This document shows positions 43,627 to 53,578 of a stretch of 64,000 nt of DNA, piece by piece. Below the pieces are notes generated by a model, which saw only the letters and a program-made list of their open reading frames with translations, had not been told where the DNA came from and made no database searches. Within the stretch, counting starts at the first letter, position 1, and each line of letters opens with the position of its first letter. Both the position numbers and the translations under genes were made by a program. Source of the stretch: Clitoria ternatea (lineage: Eukaryota; Streptophyta; Magnoliopsida; Fabales; Fabaceae); the NCBI GenBank assembly GCA_037962975.1, contig CM075673.1, positions 19,886,001-19,950,000 of the forward strand, read 5' to 3'.

Positions 43627-45947
43627 TGTGAACACCTCTTTTGGTCCGGCCCAAATTGTTATGACACCGGACCCATCCTTGAAGTTGGAAACACCGGACA
43701 AGGCCTAAGTTAACACCGCACCTCAACTCTGCCCATGAATCTTCACCTCCACTCCGCCAACCGCCCTCATTTGATCTCCGTCCTCATATACTTCACAAAC
43801 GGTGTGGAAGTCCGCCTCTTCACACACCGTCCCATAAACGGTGTGGCACTCCGCCCTCTTCACACAACGCTCCACAGACGGTGTTAGCTAACATCAAGCC
43901 GTCCAAACGTTCCCACCTCGAGTCCGCCCAACCGTCCTCAACTCAGCCCAACGTCCTCACCTCAGGAGTACCTTAAACGGCCGATGTCGCGGATCTGACA
44001 ACAAAAGACGAAGCGAGTCCGGCCTAAGTAAGACGATCTCATGGGCTGACCGAGGTCAAAATAGGCACACCGGCTGGTAGTAGATCCGGACCAGGAAGGT
44101 GAACACCGGCCCCTGTGATTACATTGAAAGATTCAGCCGGTGTGAAGACACAGGCAATGGTTCTTAAGGCCCCACATCGGATCAGTGGAGACCGTCCAAC
44201 CAATGGCTTTGCTAACCGGTGTCACAAATTTGACAATGGAGAGGCGAGGTCGGAAGATTATGCGCGATGACCTGGAATCGCACTCCCTAGAAAATGGCAG
44301 ACAGGGAGGCGGAGGTGGACAATTAAAAAATCCCACTAAAAACCCTGCTCCCCACCAACGGTAATGGCCAGAGCTGCACACCACTACACGGATGGGTGAG
44401 TGGGAATTCTGGTTGTCCCAAAACCCTCAGATCATGACTTGAAAGCCCTATAAATGCCCCAACCAAGGAAGCTCAAGGGGTTGGTCTGAGGATTCTCCCT
44501 CTACGCGAGAAAGCTCTGGAAATTCTCCCAAATCCCTCAAAGTTCTTAACTGATCTCTTCACTCGAAACCAGTGATTGGCCTTAGTCACCAGAAAGGATC
44601 CCTTAGTTCGAAAAGGGTTTTTGAGCTTTTCTCACTAACACAAAGTCACTGCTCTCACACCGTCCGTACCTTGAACACACATCGTCATCTCAAAACCACC
44701 CCTGCCCCATTGCCTGCATCATTACCACGTCCATCTCTGTCACTACTCTACAGCGTTTTGCCTCAGATTAACTTCCCATAACATCGGTCGTGACCTCCAG
44801 ATTCCCGGGTCGGGTCTAACTCCGGTCTATTGTCCCTACCAGCGAACGAGTTCAAGATCAGTCTGACGCCGTCACTGTGCTCAACCCTCCACATCGGTTC
44901 TTAGCTCGTCACACCGGTTCCACTCCTTCCCTTATTTCTTTTGCCTTCGGTTTCTTTTTTTATTTTTTCTATGAGTTTGCTGTTTTGTCGACTGTAATTG
45001 CCTGCGTACCATTAGTTTACTTTATTAATATTTCTATCCTTTCCCATAACAAACGGACACAATAAAAAGGGCGATTTTGTAAGAAAATAGTGTCGTAAAG
45101 GAGTACTCCTGTCTACACAACCCTCTTAAGATTCGTGCACGTGCGAAGAACTTCGCTTTGCATGAATTCCCCTCTTTAATGATATCCATCAACATCTTTC
45201 AAATCCCTCTCTAAAATAGCAATATCCAGAACTACGTAACCCTGATTTCTTGATAATTCAAGAATACGTAGGAGCAGGACTCTAACTCCTGTCGGGCCCA
45301 TCTTTCTTATTTCTTTTTTTTTTTGTTGTTGATTTACTGCTTTACTTTTTTATATTTCTTTCATAAACGTTCTCTTTTTGGTTACTTCCGTAAAAATCAA
45401 TTCAGACGTGACGTCTTGTTGGTTTCCCCATAGTTTTTGCCCAAGCCTCGCCATAATTTCATAGGGAAGGGATACTTAGGACAAGACGTCCCACTTATCC
45501 CTTTCTTGTCCCTATCCTTTTATCCTAGGATGTTTAATTTAGACGTGACGTCTTATTAGCATTCTCTCACCCCCTTTGTCTCATATCAAAATCGAGCTTA
45601 GTTCGGACAAAGCGTCCCCATTAACCTCGCTTTGAAGTTTTATGTCTGTATAGTTCTTTACTCCATTCTATCATTTTCAGAATAAAAGGGAATAAATCAT
45701 GTTTTATTTAAGGCTATTTACGTTGTGCTTTCAATCTTGGTACTGTCTTTGACAGGCGATGTAGGGTGCTAATACCTTCCCTACTCGTAACCGACTCCCG
45801 AACTTGGATTTCAATTTTTTACCAGTGCCTTCCTTAAACTTAGTTTTTTTCCCAATGTTTTTCCTGTGGATAAAAACGTTGGTGGCGACTCCCTGTTTCA
45901 TTTTTTCTCTCTCGTTCGCCGCGCCGTCGCGATTCCAGGTTGCGACA
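43627..45947 (+). repeat. 3' LTR of Ogre copy 1
   Basis: Nearly identical to 24693-27011. Differences seen include CTCCGCCC/CTCTGCCC, GCTGAACG/GCTGACCG, GCGAACAAAGG/GTGAACACCGG, CTCAAATT/CTCAGATT, CCCTGCC/CCCTACC, GCCATC/GCCGTC, GTACAGG/GTAAAGG, TGTACAG/TGTATAG and two poly-T lengths. Confidence 0.95.
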
Positions 45948-45952
45948 GGGCC
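45948..45952. repeat. Target site duplication, right (GGGCC)
   Basis: GGGCC directly after GGTTGCGACA; equals 24688-24692. Confidence 0.92.
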
Positions 45953-46780
45953 CAATACTGCATTATACAGAACTGTCCTATCGGAGTTTTCTAGTAGAGA
46001 CGTGTTGTAAGTTGAGCTACGAAACTCCAGTTGAGGTGAATCCAATTTGAACACCTCTGTAGCTTGGATTCCTAGAACTTTCATGAAGGGAGGAAAGGCT
46101 AGTTTAGCTCACAATTCCCAGCGTATCAAACTACAAATTTGCCCTATTAATTGTGAACACCTCTTTTTGTCTGGCCAATTGAGTTCCATCGTTTGGGCAC
46201 TCTATTCTGCGCATGGTTTGCATAAAAATTCATAATTCCTTCATACGACCTTCGATTTGCGCAAACCCGGTCTCAAACTTTTTGTAACAAGATTATCTAC
46301 GACTTTTGTGAAGACCTCAAAGGCTATATCCTTACCAATTAGTGCAGTTTTCATAATCTTCCTAGACCTGTTCCAATTTCGTGACTGCTCTACAAACCTT
46401 TAGGAAAAAATTCATATCTCCCTCATATGGTACTGAAATGACTCCAATCTTTTTTCTATGGATACACATCAAAGAGATCTACAAACTTCATGTAGGGCAG
46501 GAAAGTTAATTCTCTACCCATTTTGCCCAATGAATTTATTTTGCTTATAAATGTATTCCCGTCACACCCTGGAGCAGTTTTCATAAATGGGTCATATCTC
46601 CCTTATTTCTTGATGAAAATTTTTGTTCCTTATATCAAATTAAAGCTAAGAGAAAGACTTACAATTCTCATGTTGTGACCCTTTTCAAATTTAGCCCGTA
46701 TCAACCCTCAAATATGCGAGCAAGTTGTATTTGATGCATAAAAAGGAGAATGAAATCCACCAAACAGCCAAAATTAAAGG
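45953..46780 (+). repeat. Degenerate repeat array, right part
   Basis: Continues the array cut by the Ogre. GTTGAGCTACGAAACTCC at about 46011 is the third unit; removing the insertion gives a spacing of about 167 bp from the second. Further on, looser copies recur (AATTCATATCTCCCTCAT, GGTCATATCTCCCTTATT). At 46152 the phrase TGTGAACACCTCTTTTTGTC closely matches the start of the Ogre copy 1 LTR, so an Ogre-type LTR may begin there. Confidence 0.55.
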
Positions 46781-47037
46781 GGGAATCGATTCACCAAAGT
46801 GGGGAATTGATTTATGCCCCTAGAAGTACCAAAATTACAAATTTAAAGGCCAGGAATCGATTCCCCTGGTGCATGAATCGATTCATGCGCAGTCTATGCC
46901 CAGGAATCGATTCATGCACCTTTTCAGCACCAGGAATCGATTCATAAGCCTCAGGAATCGATTCACAGCTTTAGGAATCCATTCACGCGCTATTTTTTCC
47001 ACAGAATTAAACAGAAGGAATCGATTAGTGCCTTAAA
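46780..47037. repeat. Cluster of GAATCGATTC palindromes
   Basis: About ten copies of (C/A)AGGAATCGATTCATGC or close variants lie in 250 bp, some in direct contact, each centred on the palindrome GAATCGATTC. The region lies just before TGTGAACACC at 47038. No gene. Confidence 0.8.
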
Positions 47038-47555
47038 TGTGAACACCATTCATTGTTTATTATTAAAAAAAGATAAGATAAAAAATTAAACCCATCATCC
47101 ACCTCCTTTTGCTCCCTCGACAATGTAAAATGGGAAGATGTTGGCCAAGCTGCATGGTTCATCATCAGTACCTACTCCACCATGAGCATGGGAGGATGAA
47201 CCTTTCTGCGCTGTAAAGTTCAATAATTCGCAAGGAGTTCTAGAAAATTTTGGTTTAAAAACCATACTGAAAATCAAATCAAGGGGAGAGAAACGATTCT
47301 GCATTCACAAATTCAAAAAAAATCAGAAACTATCTACAACCAAAAATTAAAACCTTTTCCCTCTTATCTCTTTTCCTCAACAGCAGCCAGCAAAATAATC
47401 ACCAAAATAGACAAAAAACAGACAAAGAAGAAGGAGAAGCCATTGTTGCCGGTCATCTCCCTCCAACGACTGACCACCTCCCTCCGCCGGCCTCCCTGCC
47501 GCCAGACCGCCACTAAGCTCCACATCCCTCCTCCAACTGCCGGTCTTCTTCTTCC

Positions 47556-47870
47556 TTGGTGAGCCCGCTCTCTCCGTCGCCCTCTCCCTCTGGTTCGCCC
47601 TCTCTCTCGTTCACCCTCTCTCGGTCCCTCCCTCTCCGTCACTCACCCTCTCTCGGTCTCTCCCTCTCCGTCACTCACCCTCTCTCGGCCTCTCCCTCTC
47701 CGTCGCCACTCACTCTCTCTCTCAAACTCCTCTCTCCCTCTCCGACGCCAACGATCCCTCCTCCCTCTCTCTCGGTCTTTTTTCTTTCTCTCTCCTCCAT
47801 CTCTCTTTTTTCTCCCTCCCTTTCTCTCTCTAATACTCACTCACTCACTCTCCCTCTGTAGCCGCCCCCC
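47556..47870 (+). repeat. CT-rich minisatellite in LTR
   Basis: Words such as CCTCTCCGTCACTCACCCTC and CTCTCTCGG recur at about 30-40 bp spacing in an almost pure pyrimidine strand. Likely part of the promoter/leader of the LTR; it is low-complexity, so open frames across it are not genes. Confidence 0.8.
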
Positions 47871-48420
47871 TCTCTATGCCTTAATCTTTCTCTTTTTTTT
47901 TTGGTCCGATAATCTTTCTCTTTTCTTTCCTTTAGGTTTAGGGTTAACTAGGTTTGGGCCTCAAATAGTAAGGCCCATCTCCATGGCTCCCTCTTTTTTT
48001 TTTGTTTTTTTGGTTCTGGGCCCTTAAGGCCCATTCCATTTACTATTATTATTATTTGCAAAATAAAAAATAGCTTTTCTTTAAATAAATTAATAATCTA
48101 AATATCTTTTGAAAATATACATAAATAAATTTTAGATGAAAAACTAAAAGTGAAGAATCTTGAAATCTTCAAATAAATAGCTTTTACTTAGGAAATAGAT
48201 AAAAATATATATTTGTTTTTTTAGAATAAGACATCGAAAATCTAAATATCCTTTTAATAAAGATGGTTAATTCCTTTTCATTTTAGGCTATAATACGAAA
48301 ATATAAATATCTTTTAAAAAAATAAGGATTAATAGTTAGAATATAAAATACAATAAAAATGTTAATTTATATATTTTCTTTTAAAATAAACTGTTACAAA
48401 ATCTTATGAGCGATGTCGTG
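47871..48420. other. AT-rich part of Ogre copy 2 LTR
   Basis: No gene. AATATCTTT/AAATATCC words recur loosely. Confidence 0.5.
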
Positions 48421-48474
48421 TGAAATTATTTTTACCTACATCGCTGTTATAAGATTTCGGTGGTTTATGCACGT

Positions 48475-48488
48475 GCGAAGTACTTCGC
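48475..48488. other. 14 bp palindrome GCGAAGTACTTCGC
   Basis: Perfectly self-complementary. Copy 1 has GCGAAGAACTTCGC at 26208-26221, which keeps the 6 bp arms. Both follow the phrase GCACGT. Confidence 0.6.
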
Positions 48489-48601
48489 CTTATATTTCTC
48501 CATCCCCATGAATTTCTTTCATTACTACAAAAATCAAACCAGTTAAAATAATACAGTTTTAAATATTTTTGTATTGTTTTAAAATTAATCTCTTTAAAGA
48601 A

Positions 48602-48641
48602 CTACGTAATCCTGATTTCTCAAAAGCTTGAGAATACGTAG
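48602..48641 (+). other. 40-nt conserved hairpin in LTR (copy 2)
   Basis: CTACGTA/TACGTAG outer stem, ATCCTGAT bulge, TTCTCAA/TTGAGAA inner stem, AAGC loop. Two bases differ from copy 1 on each inner-stem side, and all are compensated. Confidence 0.7.
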
Positions 48642-48759
48642 GAGCGGGAGTCAATTCCTGTCGGGCCCACTTTCTTTTGTTTAATTTCTGTGTCTCTGTT
48701 ATTATCTTAATTTATTTTATCTGTTTAATATTTTATTTAAATAGTAATTTGTTTAAAAC

Positions 48760-49290
48760 GAGGTTAATTTAAACGCGACGTCTTGTTAACTTCTTATTTT
48801 TAGTATTTTATTTAAAAATGATAATCTATTTAAAACGGGGTTAATTTAGACGCGACGTCTTGTTAATCTCACGTTTTTAACATTTCATTTAAAATAGTAA
48901 TTTCTTTGAAATGAGGTTAATTTAGACGCGACGTCTTGTTAATCTCATATTTTTAATATTTTATTTAAAATAGTAATTTCTTTAAAATGAGGTTAATTTA
49001 GACGCGGCGTCTTGTTAATCTTATACTTTTAATATTTTATTTAAAATGGTATTTCCTTTAAAATGAGGTTAATTTAGACGTGGTATCTTGTTAATCTCGT
49101 GTTTCTAATATTTTATTTAAAATAGTATTTCCTTAAAAATGAGGTTAATTTGGATGAGACGTCCTGTTAATCTTCAGTTTTGTAAATCAACTTCATTCTA
49201 CTCCATCTTATTTAATTTTATTTTAATCTTTGAATCGTTTATGTATAAATTAAGGTTAATTTGGAAAGGACGTCCTGTTAATCTTTCTTA
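48760..49290 (+). repeat. Seven repeats with GACGTC core, about 75-85 bp apart
   Basis: GAGGTTAATTTAGACGCGAC followed by GTCTTGTTAATCT recurs near 48763, 48845, 48920, 48995, 49070, 49145 and 49255, with AT-rich spacers containing TATTTTATTTAAAATAG. The last units drift to GGACGTCCTGTTAAT. Confidence 0.85.
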
Positions 49291-49577
49291 CTGTCACTGT
49301 TTGGTCAAATTTCTTACTGTCACTGTTTGGTCTGTTTTGTCTGTTTATGTCTGCTTTGTCATTTTGTGTGTTTCTTTTTCTAAAAGAAGTTCAAAAAATA
49401 ATTTCTAGGCTACTTATAATGCGCGCTATCAGTTTGAGGTAACCATTTTATGACGGACAGTTGTGAGGTGCTAATACCTTCCTCACCTGTAATTCGACTC
49501 CCGAACTTAGAATTTCACTTTCATAACCAGTGCTTTAATGAAAGGTTTTCCCAATATTTTATCCTTAAAAATATTGG

Positions 49578-49587
49578 TGGCGACTCC
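49578..49587 (+). other. PBS-like word inside U5 of copy 2
   Basis: TGGCGACTCC, 91 bp before the primer site; it also occurs in copy 1. Confidence 0.65.
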
Positions 49588-49668
49588 TTGTTTTCTTTCG
49601 AAAGGATTTCGAAACTCGTTTTATTTTTCGAGGGTCGGCCGTCCCGCCGCGATCCCGATCGCGACAAA

Positions 49669-49686
49669 TGACGACTCCACTGGGGA
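49669..49686 (+). other. Primer binding site of Ogre copy 2
   Basis: TGACGACTCCACTGGGGA, two bases after the LTR end; tRNA-Arg type as in copy 1. Confidence 0.75.
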
Positions 49687-50768
49687 ATTAGAGAGTCAAG
49701 CCAATCAAATTGATAGTGCACGTTTTTTAAATAGCCTGTTATTTATTTAACTTTTTCCTTTATTTTATTTTCTATCGATGTTTATATGTGGTTTCTGTTT
49801 ATTTATATTTTGTCATTTATGTCTGTATGTTGTTGAATCCTAGGGTAGAAGACTTTGTTTTGTTGTTAAGTGTTTGTTCTTTGTGAAGGATTGGTAAGGT
49901 AAAGGTATTGGACACCCCTTTCACACACTACACTCAAAATTCGCATACACTTTCAAGTGGGACCCTGTACCCAGGCCCAAATAAAACTTAAGATTAGGGG
50001 AGGTTGGTAGCGGTGTCATTTGGGATATACTTCCTGTCTGGCTATCGTGAGAACCTCAGCTAGAGTTTGACTTATTCATGATGCCCACACCTAGTAGACT
50101 TCCTACTGTTGTGGTCAACATAATGAGTAGGATCTTGGCTCTAGTGACCTTTAGACAGTAGTGCAAGCCACCTATTGTGAGGTACCACTGTTAGATAAAC
50201 CCTAGAACCGATAGGAGGCCTTCAGAAAAACCCATTTTAGGCCACAAGGGGCAAACTTTTCCTCTATTTTTCCTCCTTCTTACTCTCCCTTTTAATCCAA
50301 ATTGTTGGACCATTTACCCGTTCAAAGGATTGCTTCTTTCCACAAATGAAATTTTTTAAAACTAGTGATCCTTTGTTGGGCAAATAGTTCTTTCGTTTTT
50401 CACATTTCATTAAAGTTTTTGGGTCCTGAGTTATGGATTTTCTGTGTCATCAAAAAAATAAAAAAAAGGGACAAAAAAATAGAAAAAACAAAACATCCAA
50501 AAGTAAGAAAAGAGAGTAAAAAAACAAAAAAAAGCAAAAAAAGAAAAAAGGAAAAAGAGTCGATGACGATCGAAAGGTCCGTAACCCACGTGGCTCTCGG
50601 TTTGTCATGGGTTTTGTCAATCGTTACTTCCTAATTATGAAATGTCTTCTAAAAGTTGCTAAGGGGGTAGCGATTTACAAAACACGTCCTTTACCAATGA
50701 CTGATTTCACTTTCTTTCTGTTCTCGCAGGAAGCTATTCAGAGCTAGGCGAATACCTTCAAGTGAAAT
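49687..50768 (+). other. Leader of Ogre copy 2 with probable intron 49894-50729
   Basis: Homologous to 27032-28116. Donor TTG|GTAAGGT, acceptor CTGTTCTCGCAG|GAAGCTA. A lysine-coding A-rich stretch near 50450-50560 is low complexity. Confidence 0.5.
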
Positions 50769-52709
50769 ATGGAAATTAACATGGGGTCAGGTAGTTGTGG
50801 TATAAGCGTGACTGAGTTGAGGAAGCTACTGCATGTTAAGGCAAAGAAAGTCGACACAACTAGTTTACAAACACTGGGTAAGAAGTTGAATCTGACTCAA
50901 AAGATGGCTTTCGCCAGGAAATATGGAAAGATTTTGAAGTTATTGGAAGTCGAGGTACAAGTTGAGGCGATCACCGCGTTCACTCAGTTTTATGACCCAC
51001 CTCTTCGTTGTTTCACATTTTGGGATTTCTAGTTAGCTCCGTCTATTGAGGAATTTGAGCTGATTATGGGGATGCCTCTAGAGGGACAAACGCCTTACCG
51101 TCATCTAGAGCATCGAGCAAATATCGCTTCTGTTGCTCGTGTCCTAAAGATTGGCCCAGAGGTGTTGAAGGAGGCACAACTAAGCAGAAATCAGACCCCG
51201 GGGTCTGCTCAGGAATACCTTGAGAAATACATGCACTTCCTAGTTAAAAAGGAAGATTGGGATACCTTTATGGACGTTTTGGCTCTTACTATCTATGGTG
51301 TCGTATTACTCCCAAACATAGATAATTATGTGGACTATGAGGCTATTGACGTCTTCCTAGCTCGAAAGCTTAGGTTTGAGAACCCCGTCACTGCTATTTT
51401 GGTGAATGTCTACTGCACTATGGACTTCTGCCATACACAGGGCGGGAAAAGGATCATCTATTGTCTGCCAGCGTTGTATGTGTGGCTTACGTCACATGTC
51501 TTTAACCAAGTGGGCAAGGTTGAATGCCCTGTTTCTGATATGAAGTTGTGCTAGTTAGCGAAAAAGAATGGGCGTGAGTGGGCCAATCATCTGGTGGGGC
51601 TCACGGCTGAAAAAGTAAGGTGGTATCCATAATGGTTGAGGGTTGACACCATAATTTACCACTGTGGAAACCACCCGAATGTTCCCCTCATGGGCACTCA
51701 GGGATGCATCAATTACAACCCTATCATCGCCAAGCACCAATTAGCCTACCCACTGCTTGGGCCATCTGACGAGGAGTCGCTCACTCCCTTTATTTTCTAC
51801 TATACAAAAGGAGATTACACCTCTGCCGTTCGGAATATAGTGGAGGCTTGGAAGAAAGTGCACAAGAAAGGGAAAGAGTTAGGGGTCCGAAGCCATGCTG
51901 TGAAAGAAGAATACTATCAATGGATCCTAAATAGGGTATCCATAGTCAAGCTGCCATTCAGGAGTCCCTCTTACCTCCCAACAAGCGCGCCTGTTCCCCC
52001 ACCCATCTTTGAAGATGAAGTAACAAAAGCTATGAGAGCTAAGATAGAGGAACTGACCGCAAGAAACAAAAAGCTAGAAGAAGACTTGCTGAAGTCTCAA
52101 CAAGAATGTGCCCTTAAGAAAAGGGAAAACCTAGAAAGCAAGCGAACCATCGAGGAGGTATGGAAGAAGCGAAAAACTGAAAGGGACCATATGAGAAAAC
52201 AAGAGCAATGCCTCCGAGCGGCCAACTCGCAACTAAAGATGAAGAGCCGTCAGAGGGGCACGATTCTAGCTGATAAGAAGCTTCTGAGGGATATGTTGGC
52301 AAAGGCCAAGGAAAATGAGCGAAATGCTCTGGTGCAAAAAGAATTACTGCAGTCACAAATTCACAGGGTGGAGCGTCAACTCAACGAGGTGATAGAGGCT
52401 TGCCAACATGAAATAAACAGCGAGCGTCGACATGCAATGGAAGTAGAGAAAGACTGTCGTGAGGCTATACGCACCTTGGAAGCCAAAACAATGCAGCAGG
52501 ATGAGGTTATTCGTTCATGGATGAACCGCTTCGCCAACTTGGCATATTTGGCCAACGGGACTATGGAAGACCTTCCACTGCTACTCAAGCAGGCCGAGGA
52601 GATGGTTAATCCCCTTACTACCCCAAAGGACATTGTAACCTTCTTGAACTATTGTAGGGAAAGGCTTTGTAAGATGAGGGCCATGATTGCCCGAGCTAGG
52701 AATGGTTGA
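50769..52709 (+). pseudogene. Ogre copy 2 ORF1 (DUF7745-like, coiled coil), three stops
   Basis: One continuous frame of 1941 nt starting at ATG 50769 (MEINMGSGSC). It is closed in place by TAG 51030-51032 (FWDF*LAPS), TAG 51552-51554 (KLC*LAKK) and TAA 51630-51632 (WYP*WLRV). At each site copy 1 has Gln (CAG/CAA), so each is one C-to-T. Otherwise it aligns with copy 1 ORF1 from end to end: the DUF7745-like region about residues 20-330 (FYDPPLRCFTF, GMPLEGQTPYRHLEH), then a charged coiled coil about residues 415-610 and a conserved end CKMRAMIARARNG. No indel breaks the frame, which shows that the deletion in copy 1 is not ancestral. Confidence 0.85.
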
Positions 52710-52983
52710 TTTATTTTCTGGTGATGTAACAAACTTAGCAGTTATGTATTTTTGTGGTATCTCAGAATGAAAGGATCTTTTGTCTCCATAACTATCTCGT
52801 GTTAATTTCCATTTATCACATACTTAGTACTTTTGAACGTGACGTTCTGAGGAACAGTCGAAGGATAGTCGACAAGTTCCAAATTGCTTCTTGCATAATT
52901 TTGGTTTACACTCTCTTTATCGCCTTGTTTTATTTACTAAACATGTTCTGCTTTTTAATGAATTTTTGTTTTCTTTTCAAAAG
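52669..52983 (+). other. Proposed ORF1-gag intron in copy 2 (315 bp)
   Basis: Donor CTTT|GTAAGA, acceptor TTTTCTTTTCAAAAG|ACATC. Same position and phase as in copy 1. It contains the conserved GAACGTGACGTTC at 52835-52847. Confidence 0.48.
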
Positions 52984-53578
52984 ACATCACAGGTAGGCAT
53001 CCTTACCAGACCCGACTCCAAAAGAGACTCATGGCTGAGGTAGAAGTTATGGACGGAGACTTTAGAACTGAGTTCGATCAGCTGAAAGAGCGGGTAACAG
53101 AGTTAACTAGACTTTTGGAGAAGAGACACACAGAAGGAGACTTCTCTGTAGGTGTTGAGGACGCCCAACAGCAGCCTATCACCCCGCCACATCCTCCTGG
53201 TTTTGGCCCAGCAAGGACCCAACTCCCTAACCAAACGACACCTCCTCTCACCATTAATGTCGGAAGACCTAACCCTGCCGTTGAGTCCCAGCCACCTTAT
53301 TGCTAGTCCTATGCACAACAACATACATTTGTCGGCCCTGACGGCAACCCAGTACCTTTTCCACCCTATGGCCTACCATTAGGATACTATCCCCCGCTCG
53401 TTAACCAACAAGACGCCCAAGACCAGCAAGCGGTGAATCCTCACGCTTCACACCCCGCCCAGCCAAGTATGCCACCACTCCATCACCCGCAAGCCTATCA
53501 GGCCCAAAACACACAAGCCTAGATGGCCCAGCTGACTTACAATGCACAAGCCCAGGCGGCCCAACCGACTTACAATGC
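52984..53578 (+). pseudogene. Ogre copy 2 gag, N-terminal part
   Basis: ATG 53031 (MAEVEVMDGDF). A coding-like stretch upstream (DITGRHPYQTRLQKRL) matches copy 1 protein. Short coiled coil, then a Pro/Gln-rich region with repeated NAQAQAAQPTY-type phrases. In-frame TAG at 53304-53306 and 53520-53522. The frame is then cut by the solo LTR at 53579 and resumes at 55188 in the phrase AQAQNTQAQMTQPTY. Confidence 0.78.
53574..53578. repeat. TSD AATGC, left copy
   Basis: AATGC directly before TGACACGC; matched by 55183-55187. Confidence 0.8.

Larger units (their letters stand above)
24693..45947 (+). mobile_element. Complete Ogre-type (Ty3/gypsy, Tat lineage) retrotransposon, 21,255 bp
   Basis: Bounded by near-identical LTRs (24693-27011 and 43627-45947) and a 5 bp GGGCC duplication. 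Inside are a tRNA-Arg-type primer site, ORF1 upstream of gag, gag-protease, a short intron before RT, two RNase H domains, integrase, and a long 3' region with a tandem array and an antisense gene. Size, ORF1, intron and the archaeal-type second RNase H identify the Ogre/Tat group. I count about ten substitutions and two homopolymer length changes between the LTRs, roughly 0.4-0.5 percent. ORF1 has a one-base frameshift and pol has two premature stops, so this copy is not autonomous as it stands. Confidence 0.95.
47038..49666 (+). repeat. 5' LTR of Ogre copy 2
   Basis: Begins TGTGAACACC, ends CCCGATCGCGACA, two bases before the primer site. It holds a CT-rich minisatellite, an AT-rich stretch, a conserved hairpin at 48602-48641, and seven GACGTC-type repeats. 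The start is uncertain (see 46152). Confidence 0.7.

Noticed and set aside
47364..47861. Arg/Glu- and Ser/Pro-rich frames on both strands
   Set aside because: Translations of the CT-rich minisatellite.
50365..50634. 89 aa Lys-rich frame
   Set aside because: Low-complexity A-rich part of the Ogre leader; the copy 1 leader lacks it as a frame.
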